A stretch of DNA of 64,000 bases from Anaerolineales bacterium (GTDB lineage: Bacteria > Chloroflexota > Anaerolineae > Anaerolineales > Anaerolineaceae). A program made the translations under genes and the position numbers. The stretch is from NCBI GenBank assembly GCA_020060485.1, contig JAGVAB010000104.1, forward strand, positions 1 through 64,000, in the 5' to 3' direction. The notes under the pieces were generated by a model that was given only the letters and a program-made list of their open reading frames with translations, searched no databases and was not told where the DNA came from. The stretch's first letter is position 1. Every line of letters begins with the position of its first letter. Shown here in pieces: positions 8,578 through 18,412 of the stretch.

Positions 8578-11500
8578 ACCGGGATGGCATCCAGCAAAGC
8601 ACCAAGCTGATAGCCGGATTTCTTTATGGCAGTCAGCAGTATATGCACATCGGCATGCAGCGCTAGAACAAGTTCGACAAAGTTATTGGCACTGAAGTTG
8701 GGCGCGGCAGACTCAGCCAGTACTGCGCTGGCAGTAATCCACCACACAAAGTTCTCGAAAGCTTCCTTGTTGTACCAGAGAATGCCCTTGTGGCGGTTGA
8801 CACCCAGATAGCGTTGAATTTCTTCACTTGCCAGCCAGTCACTCACGATGGATTGCAGGGAGGAAAGCTTGCGTTTCTGCAGCCAGTTTTGTTCACGGAT
8901 GAGCAGCTGGATGAGGTTGACCATTTCAAGCGCATGCTCCTCAGAAATGCCAAAAACCTGATAACAATCGGTTAAAGCCTTGGCCAGTCGCCATTCCTGG
9001 AACCAGCTCAAACTTTGTTCGGCTGCGTTTGTTTCCCCGGCAGCAAGGCCAATATCTCGTACAAATAAAAAGCCCAGGGCAGTTAGCCAGCGATCCGGCC
9101 CGTCCTCCAGACCGGTTTTGAGTGTCTCCAAGGCAGATTGATAGGTTTTGCCACCGGGCAGGGGGAAGTGGGTCTTTTCAATCACAGGCCAGGACATGAG
9201 GATTTCCAGGCTGGTTGTCAGTCGATTTTGCAGGGCTGTTTTGTCAAAGGACAATCCGGTCATTGTTTGAATGCCATCCAGGAAGACGTCGTATTTTTGT
9301 GCGGCTTCGTTCAATAGATGCGCAGGCAATTGTTCTTTATCGTTTGTACAGTGTGAATCCAGCAGGAATTGCATGTACCCGCGGTTGGCGATCTGGCGGA
9401 ATGGATTCAAGACGCGCTGCACCAAAAGCTCGGCGAGCGCTTGCTGGATATCGGGTACGCCACGCCTGCCAAGATATTCGTATAGGTGTTGATAGGAGGA
9501 CCATTCATCGTCTTCCACCTCACGAATGTCCACAAAAACGTGGCATTGATAGGCGTTCAATTCCACGAACAAGCCTTCATTTGCGATCTCGCGGGAATGG
9601 CGCAGATACTCCAGGTTGGAGGTTTGGTCACGCAGGATGACAAACGCGTTTTCCTGAGAAGAAAGTCCCAGGGCGGTGGCCAGGTCAGTTTGCTGTAATT
9701 CTTTGCCGTCCCTGGCGTTGAACGCAACAGACATGCGAACATAGCCGTTGGTTTGAGCGTATGTATTGTGGTAGATCACCAGGTTGCGCTGGTGACCCAG
9801 ACCGTTGGAATAGGCAAAAACATTTTCGTCGACATAGCCAGCCCTGGTAAAGAAATCATACAGGCGGAATTGTTCAATGCCCGCAAATTCTGCCCGACGA
9901 AGCAGCAACGGAAAGATTTGTCGTTCATGGCGATGGACCAGGTCTGCTCTTGGTTTTTCATCCCAATAGGCTCGTTTGAATTCCATGCCATATTTCTCGG
10001 CAAGCCCTTCCACCTGGCCGTGGCCAAACATGGGCAGGCCGGGCAGGGTAGACATGAGGGTGCAGATGCCGAAATATTTATCGCTATCGCCAAATTGGTC
10101 AATGGCCGTACGCTCGTCGGGGTTGTTCATAAAATTCACGAAACGCTTGAGGATCTCGGGATCAAATTCGAGGGTGTTTTTCATGATCAGCCGGTATTTG
10201 GCGTTTTCTTCATCTCGAAGAATATTCATAAATGCACTGTTATATACACGGTGCATACCCAGGGTGCGCACGAAATAGCTTTCCATCATCCAGAAGGCCT
10301 CAGCCAGTAGCAGGGTATCCGGGGTTTCCTGAGCGACGCGCTCAACCACATCCCGCCAGAATTCGTTACTGAAGAGAGAGTCGAATTGTTTGCGGGTCAT
10401 ACCATGTTCGGCACGAGTGGCGATATCCCCACCGCTGCCTGGCTCGGGGAACCACAAGCGCTGGTAATGTTTCTTGGCGAGGGTCATGGCGGCATCGAAG
10501 CGGATGATGGGGAAGCGCCGGGCTACATCCAGAATGGTCTGGATCACATGCTCGCGTACCTGGGCATTGAGATAGTTGAGTTGGGCGGTGTCATTCCAGG
10601 GCATGCTGGTGCCATCGTTGCCGTGATAAATATAGCTGGTCTGCCCGGTTTGATGGTCAACGCGCTTAAAGACAACCGCAGCATCGGTGCGGTCAAAGTA
10701 GTGATCTTCGATATAAATTCCGACTCGGCCATCCTGAGACAGGTTTGGGCCGTTGAAGGAATAGGAAGGAAAAGGGCAATAATCCAGCGAGAGGAACCAT
10801 TCCGGATGTTCTACAACCCACCAGGAGTCGATTGCCATGTGGTTGGGTACCATGTCGCTGGCCAGGCGGATGCCGCGCTGCCAGGCACGGTCACGCAAAT
10901 TACGGTAGGCTTCCTCGCCACCCAATTCGGCAGCGATCTCGTAGGAATAGAGGGAATATGCAGAAGAAATGGCTTCCGGGTTTCCACAAAGCTGCTTGAT
11001 GCGGGCGGAGGCCAGACTGCGTTCCCAGAGTCCAATCAGCCACAGGCCGGTAAAGCCGGCGCGGGCCAAGTTGTCCAGCTCTTCATCCGGAATCTGGTCA
11101 AGACGATTGATGGGTGACTGGTAGGCTTCGGCGAGCTGGCTGAGCCAGACAAAGGTGTTCTTGGCAATCATCACCAGGCGCGGCATCCAATCACGGTCGG
11201 GGCTGAAGTTGTCTGCGTCTTCAAAATGCCCATACGCGGGAATGTTAATCGGCCCGGGGCCAGTGAAGCTCATTTTCTCTTCTTCTTTAACGAGGTCCAG
11301 GCTGCTTAACAGGCGGAATAAATAACTGCCGAGCAGGTCTGCCCAACGGGAGCGGATGTATTCCAATTGGCCGGTCAAAGAGTGTGGTACAGCCACAGCC
11401 GGACTTCTTAACATATCGATCAAATTCTGTTGATCCGGGCCAAACGGCGGTTGGGTATCGAAGTAGTTGACCAATTCATCGATAATGGATCGGTATGCGG

Positions 11501-12026
11501 TTAATTTCTTCAGACGACTGTCGTCAAATAATTCCAGATAGGGAGCGAAAGCCGGGTTCTTGTTGGCAATCCACAGCATGAGCATTTCTTCGAGAGCGGC
11601 CTGGGCATTGGAGGTGCCATCATTGGCGTTTCCGGCCAGGTAATCCTCCTCGGTTTGGGTTTTGAGATAGACGTTGAGCGGGGGAAAATCGCGGGTGAAA
11701 GCCAGCAGGGTCTGTTCGAGAGCTTCTTCTCCCAGGCGGCTTTGCAGCCAGGCAAGAGCTTCTGCCATGGCCTGGGGATTTTTTTCGCGCTGGTAAAGCG
11801 AGATCACAAAGTGCAGGATCTCATCGATCAAACCCATGGCATTGACCTGACCAGCTTTGACAGCCTGCTCCGGGTAATTGAGTAGATCGCGCTTCAGATT
11901 CATTTTTTGGACAAAAATGCGAACGGCGTGAAAATTTGCAAATATCACATTGCCATTCAAGGAATATAAAAGCTGGTCAAATTGATAGCGATCGCGAGAC
12001 TGGCGCGAGATATGAAATTCCATCAT
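8574..12026 (-). CDS. Large GH13 alpha-amylase-family protein
   Basis: A 1150-residue protein starting at 12026 (MMEFHISRQSRD), where AGGAG precedes the ATG by 7 bases; the longer open frame to 12158 lacks a site. After an N-terminal helical domain (about residues 1-300), a GH13 barrel carries DMVPNH (region I), IIRFDAAMTL (nucleophile Asp), LLLAEAFW (acid/base Glu) and FMNNPDE (transition-state Asp; the usual His of NHD is Pro). The last about 400 residues are an uncharacterised helical extension. No signal peptide is seen, so it is cytoplasmic. It acts on alpha-glucans; product specificity cannot be read. It is last in the leftward run from 14126. Confidence 0.85.
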   Translation of the reverse strand: MMEFHISRQSRDRYQFDQLLYSLNGNVIFANFHAVRIFVQKMNLKRDLLNYPEQAVKAGQVNAMGLIDEILHFVISLYQREKNPQAMAEALAWLQSRLGEEALEQTLLAFTRDFPPLNVYLKTQTEEDYLAGNANDGTSNAQAALEEMLMLWIANKNPAFAPYLELFDDSRLKKLTAYRSIIDELVNYFDTQPPFGPDQQNLIDMLRSPAVAVPHSLTGQLEYIRSRWADLLGSYLFRLLSSLDLVKEEEKMSFTGPGPINIPAYGHFEDADNFSPDRDWMPRLVMIAKNTFVWLSQLAEAYQSPINRLDQIPDEELDNLARAGFTGLWLIGLWERSLASARIKQLCGNPEAISSAYSLYSYEIAAELGGEEAYRNLRDRAWQRGIRLASDMVPNHMAIDSWWVVEHPEWFLSLDYCPFPSYSFNGPNLSQDGRVGIYIEDHYFDRTDAAVVFKRVDHQTGQTSYIYHGNDGTSMPWNDTAQLNYLNAQVREHVIQTILDVARRFPIIRFDAAMTLAKKHYQRLWFPEPGSGGDIATRAEHGMTRKQFDSLFSNEFWRDVVERVAQETPDTLLLAEAFWMMESYFVRTLGMHRVYNSAFMNILRDEENAKYRLIMKNTLEFDPEILKRFVNFMNNPDERTAIDQFGDSDKYFGICTLMSTLPGLPMFGHGQVEGLAEKYGMEFKRAYWDEKPRADLVHRHERQIFPLLLRRAEFAGIEQFRLYDFFTRAGYVDENVFAYSNGLGHQRNLVIYHNTYAQTNGYVRMSVAFNARDGKELQQTDLATALGLSSQENAFVILRDQTSNLEYLRHSREIANEGLFVELNAYQCHVFVDIREVEDDEWSSYQHLYEYLGRRGVPDIQQALAELLVQRVLNPFRQIANRGYMQFLLDSHCTNDKEQLPAHLLNEAAQKYDVFLDGIQTMTGLSFDKTALQNRLTTSLEILMSWPVIEKTHFPLPGGKTYQSALETLKTGLEDGPDRWLTALGFLFVRDIGLAAGETNAAEQSLSWFQEWRLAKALTDCYQVFGISEEHALEMVNLIQLLIREQNWLQKRKLSSLQSIVSDWLASEEIQRYLGVNRHKGILWYNKEAFENFVWWITASAVLAESAAPNFSANNFVELVLALHADVHILLTAIKKSGYQLGALLDAIPV

Positions 12027-12096
12027 GGGTTTGCTCCTGCCCGGGGTTTGTTTTTCGATACTATGAGTATATAGCGGATTCGGTTTTGTGGGGGAT

Positions 12097-12960
12097 TTAT
12101 GGAAGAATGTCTTTGGCCGCGATCCAGTTCCCGGTTTGCCCGGTGATCTGGACGTCATTCAAAACGAGACCGTGCTGGGCGAGGGCATTGGCAGCTTGCT
12201 GGCAGACTGCCGGCTTCCAACCAAAGAGGCGCGCCGCCTGGGTAAGCTCGGCCGCACCCACTGATAGAAGATATGTATGCAGAATGTTCTGCTGAGCCTG
12301 TGGAACACTGATGGGGCGGGCTTCTTGCTGGAGATTGGGGAAGTGGTGGGTAACCAGGTCATATTCAAAGGCGTAGTGCCAGCGTCCAGCCTGGCTGATG
12401 CTAACTGGCAGGATTTTGAATTCCATTTGAAGGGTGTCGAGGGCGCGGTTGAATGCAGCATTGGCAGAAGTGGCAGACAGACCTGTTTCACGGCGGATGG
12501 TCAGGCTGTCCAGAGGGCCGCTTTTCAAGAGCAGGGCATAGATGTTGCGGGCTTCCATTGAAAGCAGCCCCTGCTGGTATTGGTCGAGGAAGTCGCTTTC
12601 AGGGTCGCCGTAATTGGGTGAGAGGGCGTAGAACGAGGGCAGCAGGTGCAACGAGAGTATGGCATTGCGTTTGCGCAGAATGCGACCGTAATACCAGCGG
12701 CGTTGACCGAGAAGCTGATCCTTCCATCCCCAGGTGACGTGGCCGGGGTCGTCGTGATTATTGGGTACCGGCCGGTCGCCAACCGTGGCATTCCACAGAC
12801 TGGGCAGGAGCATGTCCTTAATTGGCCAAAAGAAAACGAAACCGCGGCGGTTGACAAAGTCCACGGCTTCGTCAGCAGAACGCAGCCAATGGTCGGGGTC
12901 AAGTTTAAAGGTATGTCGGCGGTACGCGGTCAACGCCTCCAGGCTAAGGGAAACAGCCAT
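12097..12960 (-). CDS. Winged-helix protein, possibly AlkZ/YcaQ-related
   Basis: A 287-residue cytoplasmic protein. An N-terminal WPIKDMLLPSLWNATVG segment, WGWKDQLLGQRRWYYGRILRKR, and a later winged-helix-like part (LTIRRETGLSATSANAAFNRALDTLQ) resemble HTH_42 / AlkZ-related proteins, a family that includes YcaQ, which unhooks interstrand DNA crosslinks. The catalytic QxQ/QxD motif of YcaQ is not found, so activity is doubtful. It starts 8 bases after the thiolase stop and precedes the GH13 gene by 70 bases. Assignment is moderate to weak. Confidence 0.5.
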   Translation of the reverse strand: MAVSLSLEALTAYRRHTFKLDPDHWLRSADEAVDFVNRRGFVFFWPIKDMLLPSLWNATVGDRPVPNNHDDPGHVTWGWKDQLLGQRRWYYGRILRKRNAILSLHLLPSFYALSPNYGDPESDFLDQYQQGLLSMEARNIYALLLKSGPLDSLTIRRETGLSATSANAAFNRALDTLQMEFKILPVSISQAGRWHYAFEYDLVTHHFPNLQQEARPISVPQAQQNILHTYLLSVGAAELTQAARLFGWKPAVCQQAANALAQHGLVLNDVQITGQTGNWIAAKDILP

Positions 12961-12968
12961 GGACAGGA

Positions 12969-14126
12969 CTATGCAGCCGAAAGGATATGGGTGATGATGT
13001 TTGAGCCGCTGCCGCCAATATTCTGGGCCATGCCGATGCGGGCATTTTCAACCTGGGTCTGGCCGCATTGGCCGCGCAGTTGTTGCACGACTTCTACGAT
13101 CTGGTACAAGCCGGTGGCGCCAATGGGATGGCCGCGGGCTTTCAGGCCGCCGCGGGTGGCAATGGGGATGCGACCGGTAGGGCAAATCTCTCCATCCAGG
13201 GCCAGGCGGGGACCCTGGCCGCGGGCGGCAAAACCGGCAGCTTCCAAAGACAGGGACGCCATGATGGTAAATGCATCATGCAGTTCAAACAGGTCGATAT
13301 CGTCCGGGCCAAGGCCAGCTTGTTGATAAGCCTGACGAGCGGATTTTTCGGCGGCAGTCAGCCAGAGCGGGTCTTTGCGATCATGCACTGCAATGGCATC
13401 GGTGGCAGCGGCAGAGGCGACAACGCGAATGACGGGGAATTTGCCGTTCTTTGGGACAGAGTCGGCAGGCACAAGAACAACAGCTGCCGCGCCGTCTCCC
13501 ATCGGTGAAGCATCCAGCAGATTGATCGGGTCAGCGATCAGGCCAGCCTTCATATAGGCTTCCAGAGTGATCGGTTTGCGAAAACGGGCATTTGGGTTGT
13601 GTGCCCCATTGGCGTGAGCGTTTATTGAAAAAGGGGCAAAGTCTTCATGTTTCCAGCCATTCTCATACATGTAGCGTTTCATCAGCAGGGCGTTGAGCAC
13701 CACAAAGGACAGCCCCTGGTCGACCTCCCAATCTGCGTCTGCAGCGGTCGCCAGAGCGGTGGTGATCTCGCCGCCTGGTGAGTCAGTCATTTTTTCTGCA
13801 CCGACAGCAATTGCGCTATCCAGATCGCCGGAAGCCACAGCGATTAACGCGGCCCGGAAGGCAGCAGCAGCGGAACTGCATGCAGTCTCCAGGTGGACGC
13901 CTTCTGTGTAGCGTAATCCCACCCAGTCGGCGATATAGGCGCCGAGGTGCTGCTGGTTGTTTGCTGAACCGCCGATCATGTTGCCCACAAAGATGCCGTC
14001 AACGCGCTGCATTTCAGCATCTGCCAGGGCAGCCAGAGTGGCCTCGCCTGCCAGTAAACGCAAAGATTTTTCCCATTCTTCATCAATTGGAGTTTGTCCA
14101 ATGCCGATCACTGCCACTTCACGCAT
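12969..14126 (-). CDS. Thiolase-family protein (acetyl-CoA acetyltransferase / SCP-x type)
   Basis: A 385-residue thiolase. The nucleophile Cys83 is in LETACSSAAAA, ELHDAFT follows, and GLKARGHPIGATG contains the catalytic His; a second C-terminal Cys typical of biosynthetic thiolases is not obvious, as in SCP-x-like proteins. In archaea and some Chloroflexota such proteins sit beside HMG-CoA synthase and a DUF35 partner and start the mevalonate pathway. Neither neighbour is present here, so the substrate is open (acetoacetyl-CoA or longer acyl chains). It is first in the leftward run with the AlkZ-like and GH13 genes, but no functional link is evident. Confidence 0.8.
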   Translation of the reverse strand: MREVAVIGIGQTPIDEEWEKSLRLLAGEATLAALADAEMQRVDGIFVGNMIGGSANNQQHLGAYIADWVGLRYTEGVHLETACSSAAAAFRAALIAVASGDLDSAIAVGAEKMTDSPGGEITTALATAADADWEVDQGLSFVVLNALLMKRYMYENGWKHEDFAPFSINAHANGAHNPNARFRKPITLEAYMKAGLIADPINLLDASPMGDGAAAVVLVPADSVPKNGKFPVIRVVASAAATDAIAVHDRKDPLWLTAAEKSARQAYQQAGLGPDDIDLFELHDAFTIMASLSLEAAGFAARGQGPRLALDGEICPTGRIPIATRGGLKARGHPIGATGLYQIVEVVQQLRGQCGQTQVENARIGMAQNIGGSGSNIITHILSAA

Positions 14127-14322
14127 GAGATTGTCCTTTTCGATAGGGTTGTGATGGTAAACCTAGAGCAAATTATAGACGTTTTCGCTGTCAGGAACTA
14201 TCAAGTCTCAGAAAAAGACGAAGATCTAACCCTCTAAAGTATAATTGCTGCATTGGAAGCTGGGTGAAATGGGGCGGGTTTTTGACCATTTGTCAGAGCA
14301 TTGGAGAGCTGGGCTGTTCATC

Positions 14323-15996
14323 ATGAAATGTAAGTTGACGATATTGGCGTGGTTTGTGGTTTTGATCGCCCTGACCGGCTGTGCAGAAACACCCGCCCAA
14401 CCGGTCAGCGATGTCTTGATGATTGCCCAAACCGCCACAGTTATTGCGCCTGTTTCACAATTCACACCCGAGCGAGAAACCCCCTTATCCGTTTGGCTGA
14501 GTGCAACGATTCCATCAGGGGTGCGGGAAAACCTGCCCATTCCTGAGGGGATGATGGCAGCGCAGGATCGTGAGACCGCTGATCTGTCTGTGCTGCCCAT
14601 GACCGGGGATATGGCTGGTGATGTGATCGTCGCTGCTGTGTGGACTTATGTGCTGGCGGCGCCTTTCCCGACACTGCTGGACGGTGTGCGGATTGGTGCG
14701 GTAGAGTCTGCCTGGAAAGGGGATTGGTCGCCTGAATTCAAGAACCAGACCCTGCTGGTCAGCCCGGAAACAGCAGAGGTGTTTCGGGTTTTATGGGGGC
14801 CGGAATCTGAACGCAAGGTTCAGGTGGTGGCTGCAAATACAATATTGGAGAAAGCCTGGCAGGAGGAAGGTTATTGGGCCTTGCTGCCCTTTGAGCAGCT
14901 TGGGCCGCGCTGGAAGGTGCTGCGGGTGGGCGGATACTCTCCGCTGGATGAGGGTTTTGTGCCGCAGAGCTATGATCTGAGTGTCTTTTTTGCCTGGCAA
15001 GGTGAGCAAGAAGTGATGTCCCGCTGGAACGAGATGAGCGATGCAGACCAGCCTTTCCTGCAAAATCGTGATCCGTCCAGAATAACCACTGTGATCATGA
15101 GCGGTACCACGGCCATGGTGCGGGTTTTGGCATTTCAGATGGAACAGAAAGGAATTACCTACCCAGGTGTGCAGGTTAGAGACTGGCTGCTCCCGGCCGA
15201 TCTGGTGCATGTAAGCAATGAAGTGCCCATGTTCGCCGGCTGCCCGCCTGCGGTGCCGCTGCGCGAGGAGCAGCGCTTTTGCAGCGCTCCAGAATATCTT
15301 GCGCTCTTGCAGTATCTGGGCGTGGATTTAATCGAGCTGACCGGCAATCATATTCTGGATTGGGGCCAGGAAGCCTTTAAAGAAACCTTGTCACTGTATG
15401 CAGAAAATGACTTGCCGTATTACGGGGGTGGTCTGGACGTTGATGACGGACGCGAACCTTATTTGTTCGAACACAATGGCAACCGCCTGGCTTTTGTGGG
15501 CTGCAATGCCGCCGGGCCGGAGAATGTTTGGGCGACGCGTGACCTGGCAGGCGCCGCGCCCTGTGATATGGCGTGGCTGGCTGCCACTGTGCAGCAATTG
15601 CGTGCGGATGGGTATCTGCCTATCGTCACCTTTCAGCATTATGAAATGGAAGATTACCTGCCAGTCTCCAAGCAGCGGGTGGATTTCCAGAACATTGCCC
15701 GGGAAGGGGCAGTGATCGTCAGCGGCAGCCAGGCGCATTACCCGCAGACCATGACCTTTGTGGGCGATACGTTTGTACATTACGGGTTGGGGAACTTTCT
15801 GTTTGACCAGATGTATGAGGGCAACCGGCGCAGTTTCCTTGACCGGCATGTATTTTATGATGGAAAATATCTCAACACAGAATTGTTGACCATTATTCTG
15901 GAGGATGGGGCACAACCCAGGCCGATGACGCGTACTGAACGTGAGGCATTGTTAGAAGTGATTTTTGAAAAATCCATGTGGAGCACGGTGCAATGA
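14323..15996 (+). CDS. CapA-like lipoprotein with N-terminal binding-protein-like domain
   Basis: A 557-residue exported lipoprotein; the start at 14323 gives MKCK, a hydrophobic stretch and lipobox LTGC. Residues about 40-260 resemble a type-2 periplasmic binding protein (YVLAAPFPTLLDGV, WALLPFEQLGPRWKVL). The C-terminal half matches the CapA / PGA_cap metallophosphatase fold with LTGNHILDWG, TFQHYE, SGSQAHYP and YGLGNFLFDQM. The first metal-binding Asp of the family (in GDxML) is replaced in MSGTTAM, so it may be non-catalytic or bind metal differently. CapA proteins act in poly-gamma-glutamate or capsule export. It is followed by a paralogue in a 4-base ATGA overlap. Confidence 0.75.
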   Translation: MKCKLTILAWFVVLIALTGCAETPAQPVSDVLMIAQTATVIAPVSQFTPERETPLSVWLSATIPSGVRENLPIPEGMMAAQDRETADLSVLPMTGDMAGDVIVAAVWTYVLAAPFPTLLDGVRIGAVESAWKGDWSPEFKNQTLLVSPETAEVFRVLWGPESERKVQVVAANTILEKAWQEEGYWALLPFEQLGPRWKVLRVGGYSPLDEGFVPQSYDLSVFFAWQGEQEVMSRWNEMSDADQPFLQNRDPSRITTVIMSGTTAMVRVLAFQMEQKGITYPGVQVRDWLLPADLVHVSNEVPMFAGCPPAVPLREEQRFCSAPEYLALLQYLGVDLIELTGNHILDWGQEAFKETLSLYAENDLPYYGGGLDVDDGREPYLFEHNGNRLAFVGCNAAGPENVWATRDLAGAAPCDMAWLAATVQQLRADGYLPIVTFQHYEMEDYLPVSKQRVDFQNIAREGAVIVSGSQAHYPQTMTFVGDTFVHYGLGNFLFDQMYEGNRRSFLDRHVFYDGKYLNTELLTIILEDGAQPRPMTRTEREALLEVIFEKSMWSTVQ

Positions 15997-17693
15997 GGGG
16001 CAGAAGCTGTTTGTTGCTGCTCCTGGTTGTCGTGGCGCTGACCGGTTGTGCCGGAAATGCCCCGGCAGTGGATGGCGCAGCGCCAGAAGTCCTGCAACCT
16101 GTCAGGACTGTTGAAACCGCGGCGGGGGTTGTGGCAAGCCTTACCCCGCAACAGCCTTCCAGACTGTGGTTAAGCCCTGGTTTGCCGCCAGCATTTGTCA
16201 GCCAGTTGGCCTTACCGGCAGGGGTAGAGATCGTGTCCGATCCACAGCAAGCGAATATGCGTATAGATTTTACCCATCGACCAGGCGATACAGGATGGGT
16301 ATATGTGCTGGCGGCTCCTTTTCCAACCGTGAGGGATGGGGTGAGTTTTGAAGAATTGCAAGCCATTGCGGCTGGTCAGGCCAAAGGTGAATTGCGGGAT
16401 GTGACCCTGCTGGTTTCGATAGAGAGCAAAGCCATGCTGCAAAAGAAGGGTTTTACGGTCTCCGAAAAAACAGTGCACACGGTTGATCCGCAGGAGATGC
16501 TGGAAACTGCCTGGGGGCAGCCGGACACCTGGGCACTTCTGCCCTTTGAAGAACTGGAGCCGCGCTGGAAGGTTTTGACAGTGGACGGCAAATCCCCGCT
16601 GCTGGCGGAATTTGCACCCGACAACTATGCCTTAACAGGTTTTATCGGCTTGTCCGGTGAGCAGCAGGCAGTGGAGGATTTCCAGGAGGAAATTCAGTTG
16701 CCGCCCGGCAATTATGACCCTCAAAAGAAGACCACCCTTTTGATGACCGGGGTGACGGCCTTGACGCGTGCCACGGCAGCCCGCATGGATGAACTGGGAA
16801 CGACCTACCCTGGTGAAGATATCCGCGCGTGGATGATTTCTGCCGATCTTACCCATATCAGTAATGAGGTGTCTTTCAACCCGGATTGTCCCCCGGCTGA
16901 TTTTCGAAAGCATGTCATGCATTTTTGCAGCCGCCCGGAATATATTGAACTGCTGGAAGATGTGGGAGTGAATGTAGTGGAATTGAGCGGCAATCATTTG
17001 GTGGATTGGGGACGGCCTGCATTTCTCTATTCCCTGGAACTGTATGCCGAACGGGGATGGACGGTGTTTGCTGGCGGGGTGAATCAGGAAGCGGCGCGTG
17101 CGCCAGTATTTCTTGCGCACAATGGCAACCGCCTGGCTTTCATCGGCTGTAATCCGGCCGGACCGGAGATGGTGTGGGCTACTGCGGACAGGCCGGGTGT
17201 GGCGGATTGCGATCTGGACTGGATGGAGGATCAGGTGCGTCAGCTTCGCAGCGATGGCTATCTGCCAGTGGTGACTTTTCAATACAATGAATCTTACGGG
17301 GCGGTACCTGGCGCCGGGCAAAGAAGGGATTTTGAGCGCATGTCGGCAGCCGGGGCGGTGATCGTCAGCGGCAGCCAGGCCCACCATCCGCAGAGCATGG
17401 CTTTCACTGAGCAGGGATTCATTCATTTTGGCCTGGGTAACCTGTTTTTTGATCAGATGCGCATGCCGGACGGCATCAGCGCGCCAGCCATTTTTGATGC
17501 GGATTTGCCAGTGGCTGGAACCCGACTGGAATTTTTGGACTGGCATGTATTCTATGACGGGCGGTATATCGGCACACAACTTTACACGGCCGTCCTGGAG
17601 GATTATGCCCGGCCGCGGCCGATGACGATGGATGAACGGGAAGTCTTTTTGACACGCATGTTCCAGGCCAGTGGGTGGCAGGTGTATCCATAA
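15993..17693 (+). CDS. Second CapA-like lipoprotein, tandem paralogue
   Basis: A 566-residue lipoprotein with lipobox LTGC, starting at the ATG inside the ATGA that ends the previous gene, so translation is coupled. It aligns with its neighbour throughout: YVLAAPFPTVRDGV, WALLPFEELEPRWKVL, LSGNHLVDWG, SGSQAHHP and FGLGNLFFDQM. It has lost one more presumed metal ligand: the neighbour's TFQHYE reads TFQYNE here. The GDxML Asp is also missing (MTGVTAL). Divergence of two copies with different ligand loss suggests distinct binding roles at the cell surface instead of two identical hydrolases. Confidence 0.75.
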   Translation: MRGRSCLLLLLVVVALTGCAGNAPAVDGAAPEVLQPVRTVETAAGVVASLTPQQPSRLWLSPGLPPAFVSQLALPAGVEIVSDPQQANMRIDFTHRPGDTGWVYVLAAPFPTVRDGVSFEELQAIAAGQAKGELRDVTLLVSIESKAMLQKKGFTVSEKTVHTVDPQEMLETAWGQPDTWALLPFEELEPRWKVLTVDGKSPLLAEFAPDNYALTGFIGLSGEQQAVEDFQEEIQLPPGNYDPQKKTTLLMTGVTALTRATAARMDELGTTYPGEDIRAWMISADLTHISNEVSFNPDCPPADFRKHVMHFCSRPEYIELLEDVGVNVVELSGNHLVDWGRPAFLYSLELYAERGWTVFAGGVNQEAARAPVFLAHNGNRLAFIGCNPAGPEMVWATADRPGVADCDLDWMEDQVRQLRSDGYLPVVTFQYNESYGAVPGAGQRRDFERMSAAGAVIVSGSQAHHPQSMAFTEQGFIHFGLGNLFFDQMRMPDGISAPAIFDADLPVAGTRLEFLDWHVFYDGRYIGTQLYTAVLEDYARPRPMTMDEREVFLTRMFQASGWQVYP

Positions 17694-17707
17694 AAGGAGG
17701 ATTATGT

Positions 17708-18346
17708 ATGGTCGTCCATGATATCAGTGTGCCGCTTTCAGAGCAACTGCCAGTTTGGCCGGGTGATCCCTTGCCAGTGTTTGAGCGTTTTAGCAAGCTG
17801 GAAGAGGGCCAGGATGCCAACGTCTCGCGGATGGCAATGTGTGTCCATTTTGGGACACATGTGGATGCTCCCTGGCATTTTGTGCAGCACGGCAGCAAGG
17901 TTGAGGAACTGGCCCTGGACGTGCTGACCGGCCCTGCCCTGGTTTGCGAAATAGCAGAGAATTGTGAATTGATCACTGCCCGGGTGCTGCAAGAATTGGA
18001 CTTGCCCAAAGGTGTGCGCCGGGTGTTGTTCAAGACGCGTAATTCACATCACTGGGCGCACGGCGACCGGATTTTCGACCCGCAGTTTGTGGCTCTGGCA
18101 GTGGATGGGGCGGAATACCTGGTACAGGCCGGAGTGGAATTGGTGGGGATTGATTATCTTTCCATTGCGCCTTTTCTTGAGCCTGTGGCCACGCACAAAA
18201 TTTTGTTGGAGAACAAGGTGATCGTGCTGGAGACGATCGATCTTTCAGGTGTAGCTGCGGGCGAATATGAACTCGTCTGCCTGCCCTTGAAACTGCAATG
18301 CGCAGAAGGGGCGCCGGCGAGGGCAATCCTGATATCCAGACCGTGA
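17708..18346 (+). CDS. Cyclase-family metal hydrolase (kynurenine formamidase-like)
   Basis: A 212-residue protein of the cyclase / KynB family, metal-dependent amidohydrolase-like enzymes. The metal motif HFGTHVDAPWH is at residues 47-57, and GIDYLSIAP and THKILLENKVIVLE match the second conserved region. The ATG at 17708 is preceded at 7 bases by a perfect AGGAGG (17695-17700). Members hydrolyse N-formylkynurenine, isatin or similar cyclic amides; no tryptophan catabolism genes are near, so the substrate is unknown. It sits just after the CapA pair and just before trxB. Confidence 0.8.
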   Translation: MVVHDISVPLSEQLPVWPGDPLPVFERFSKLEEGQDANVSRMAMCVHFGTHVDAPWHFVQHGSKVEELALDVLTGPALVCEIAENCELITARVLQELDLPKGVRRVLFKTRNSHHWAHGDRIFDPQFVALAVDGAEYLVQAGVELVGIDYLSIAPFLEPVATHKILLENKVIVLETIDLSGVAAGEYELVCLPLKLQCAEGAPARAILISRP

Positions 18347-18412
18347 TGTAACAATTTGCCTGGCAGCATCATCTGAATTAACGAGGACCTTATCTGATAG
18401 AGGAGTAGCAGC

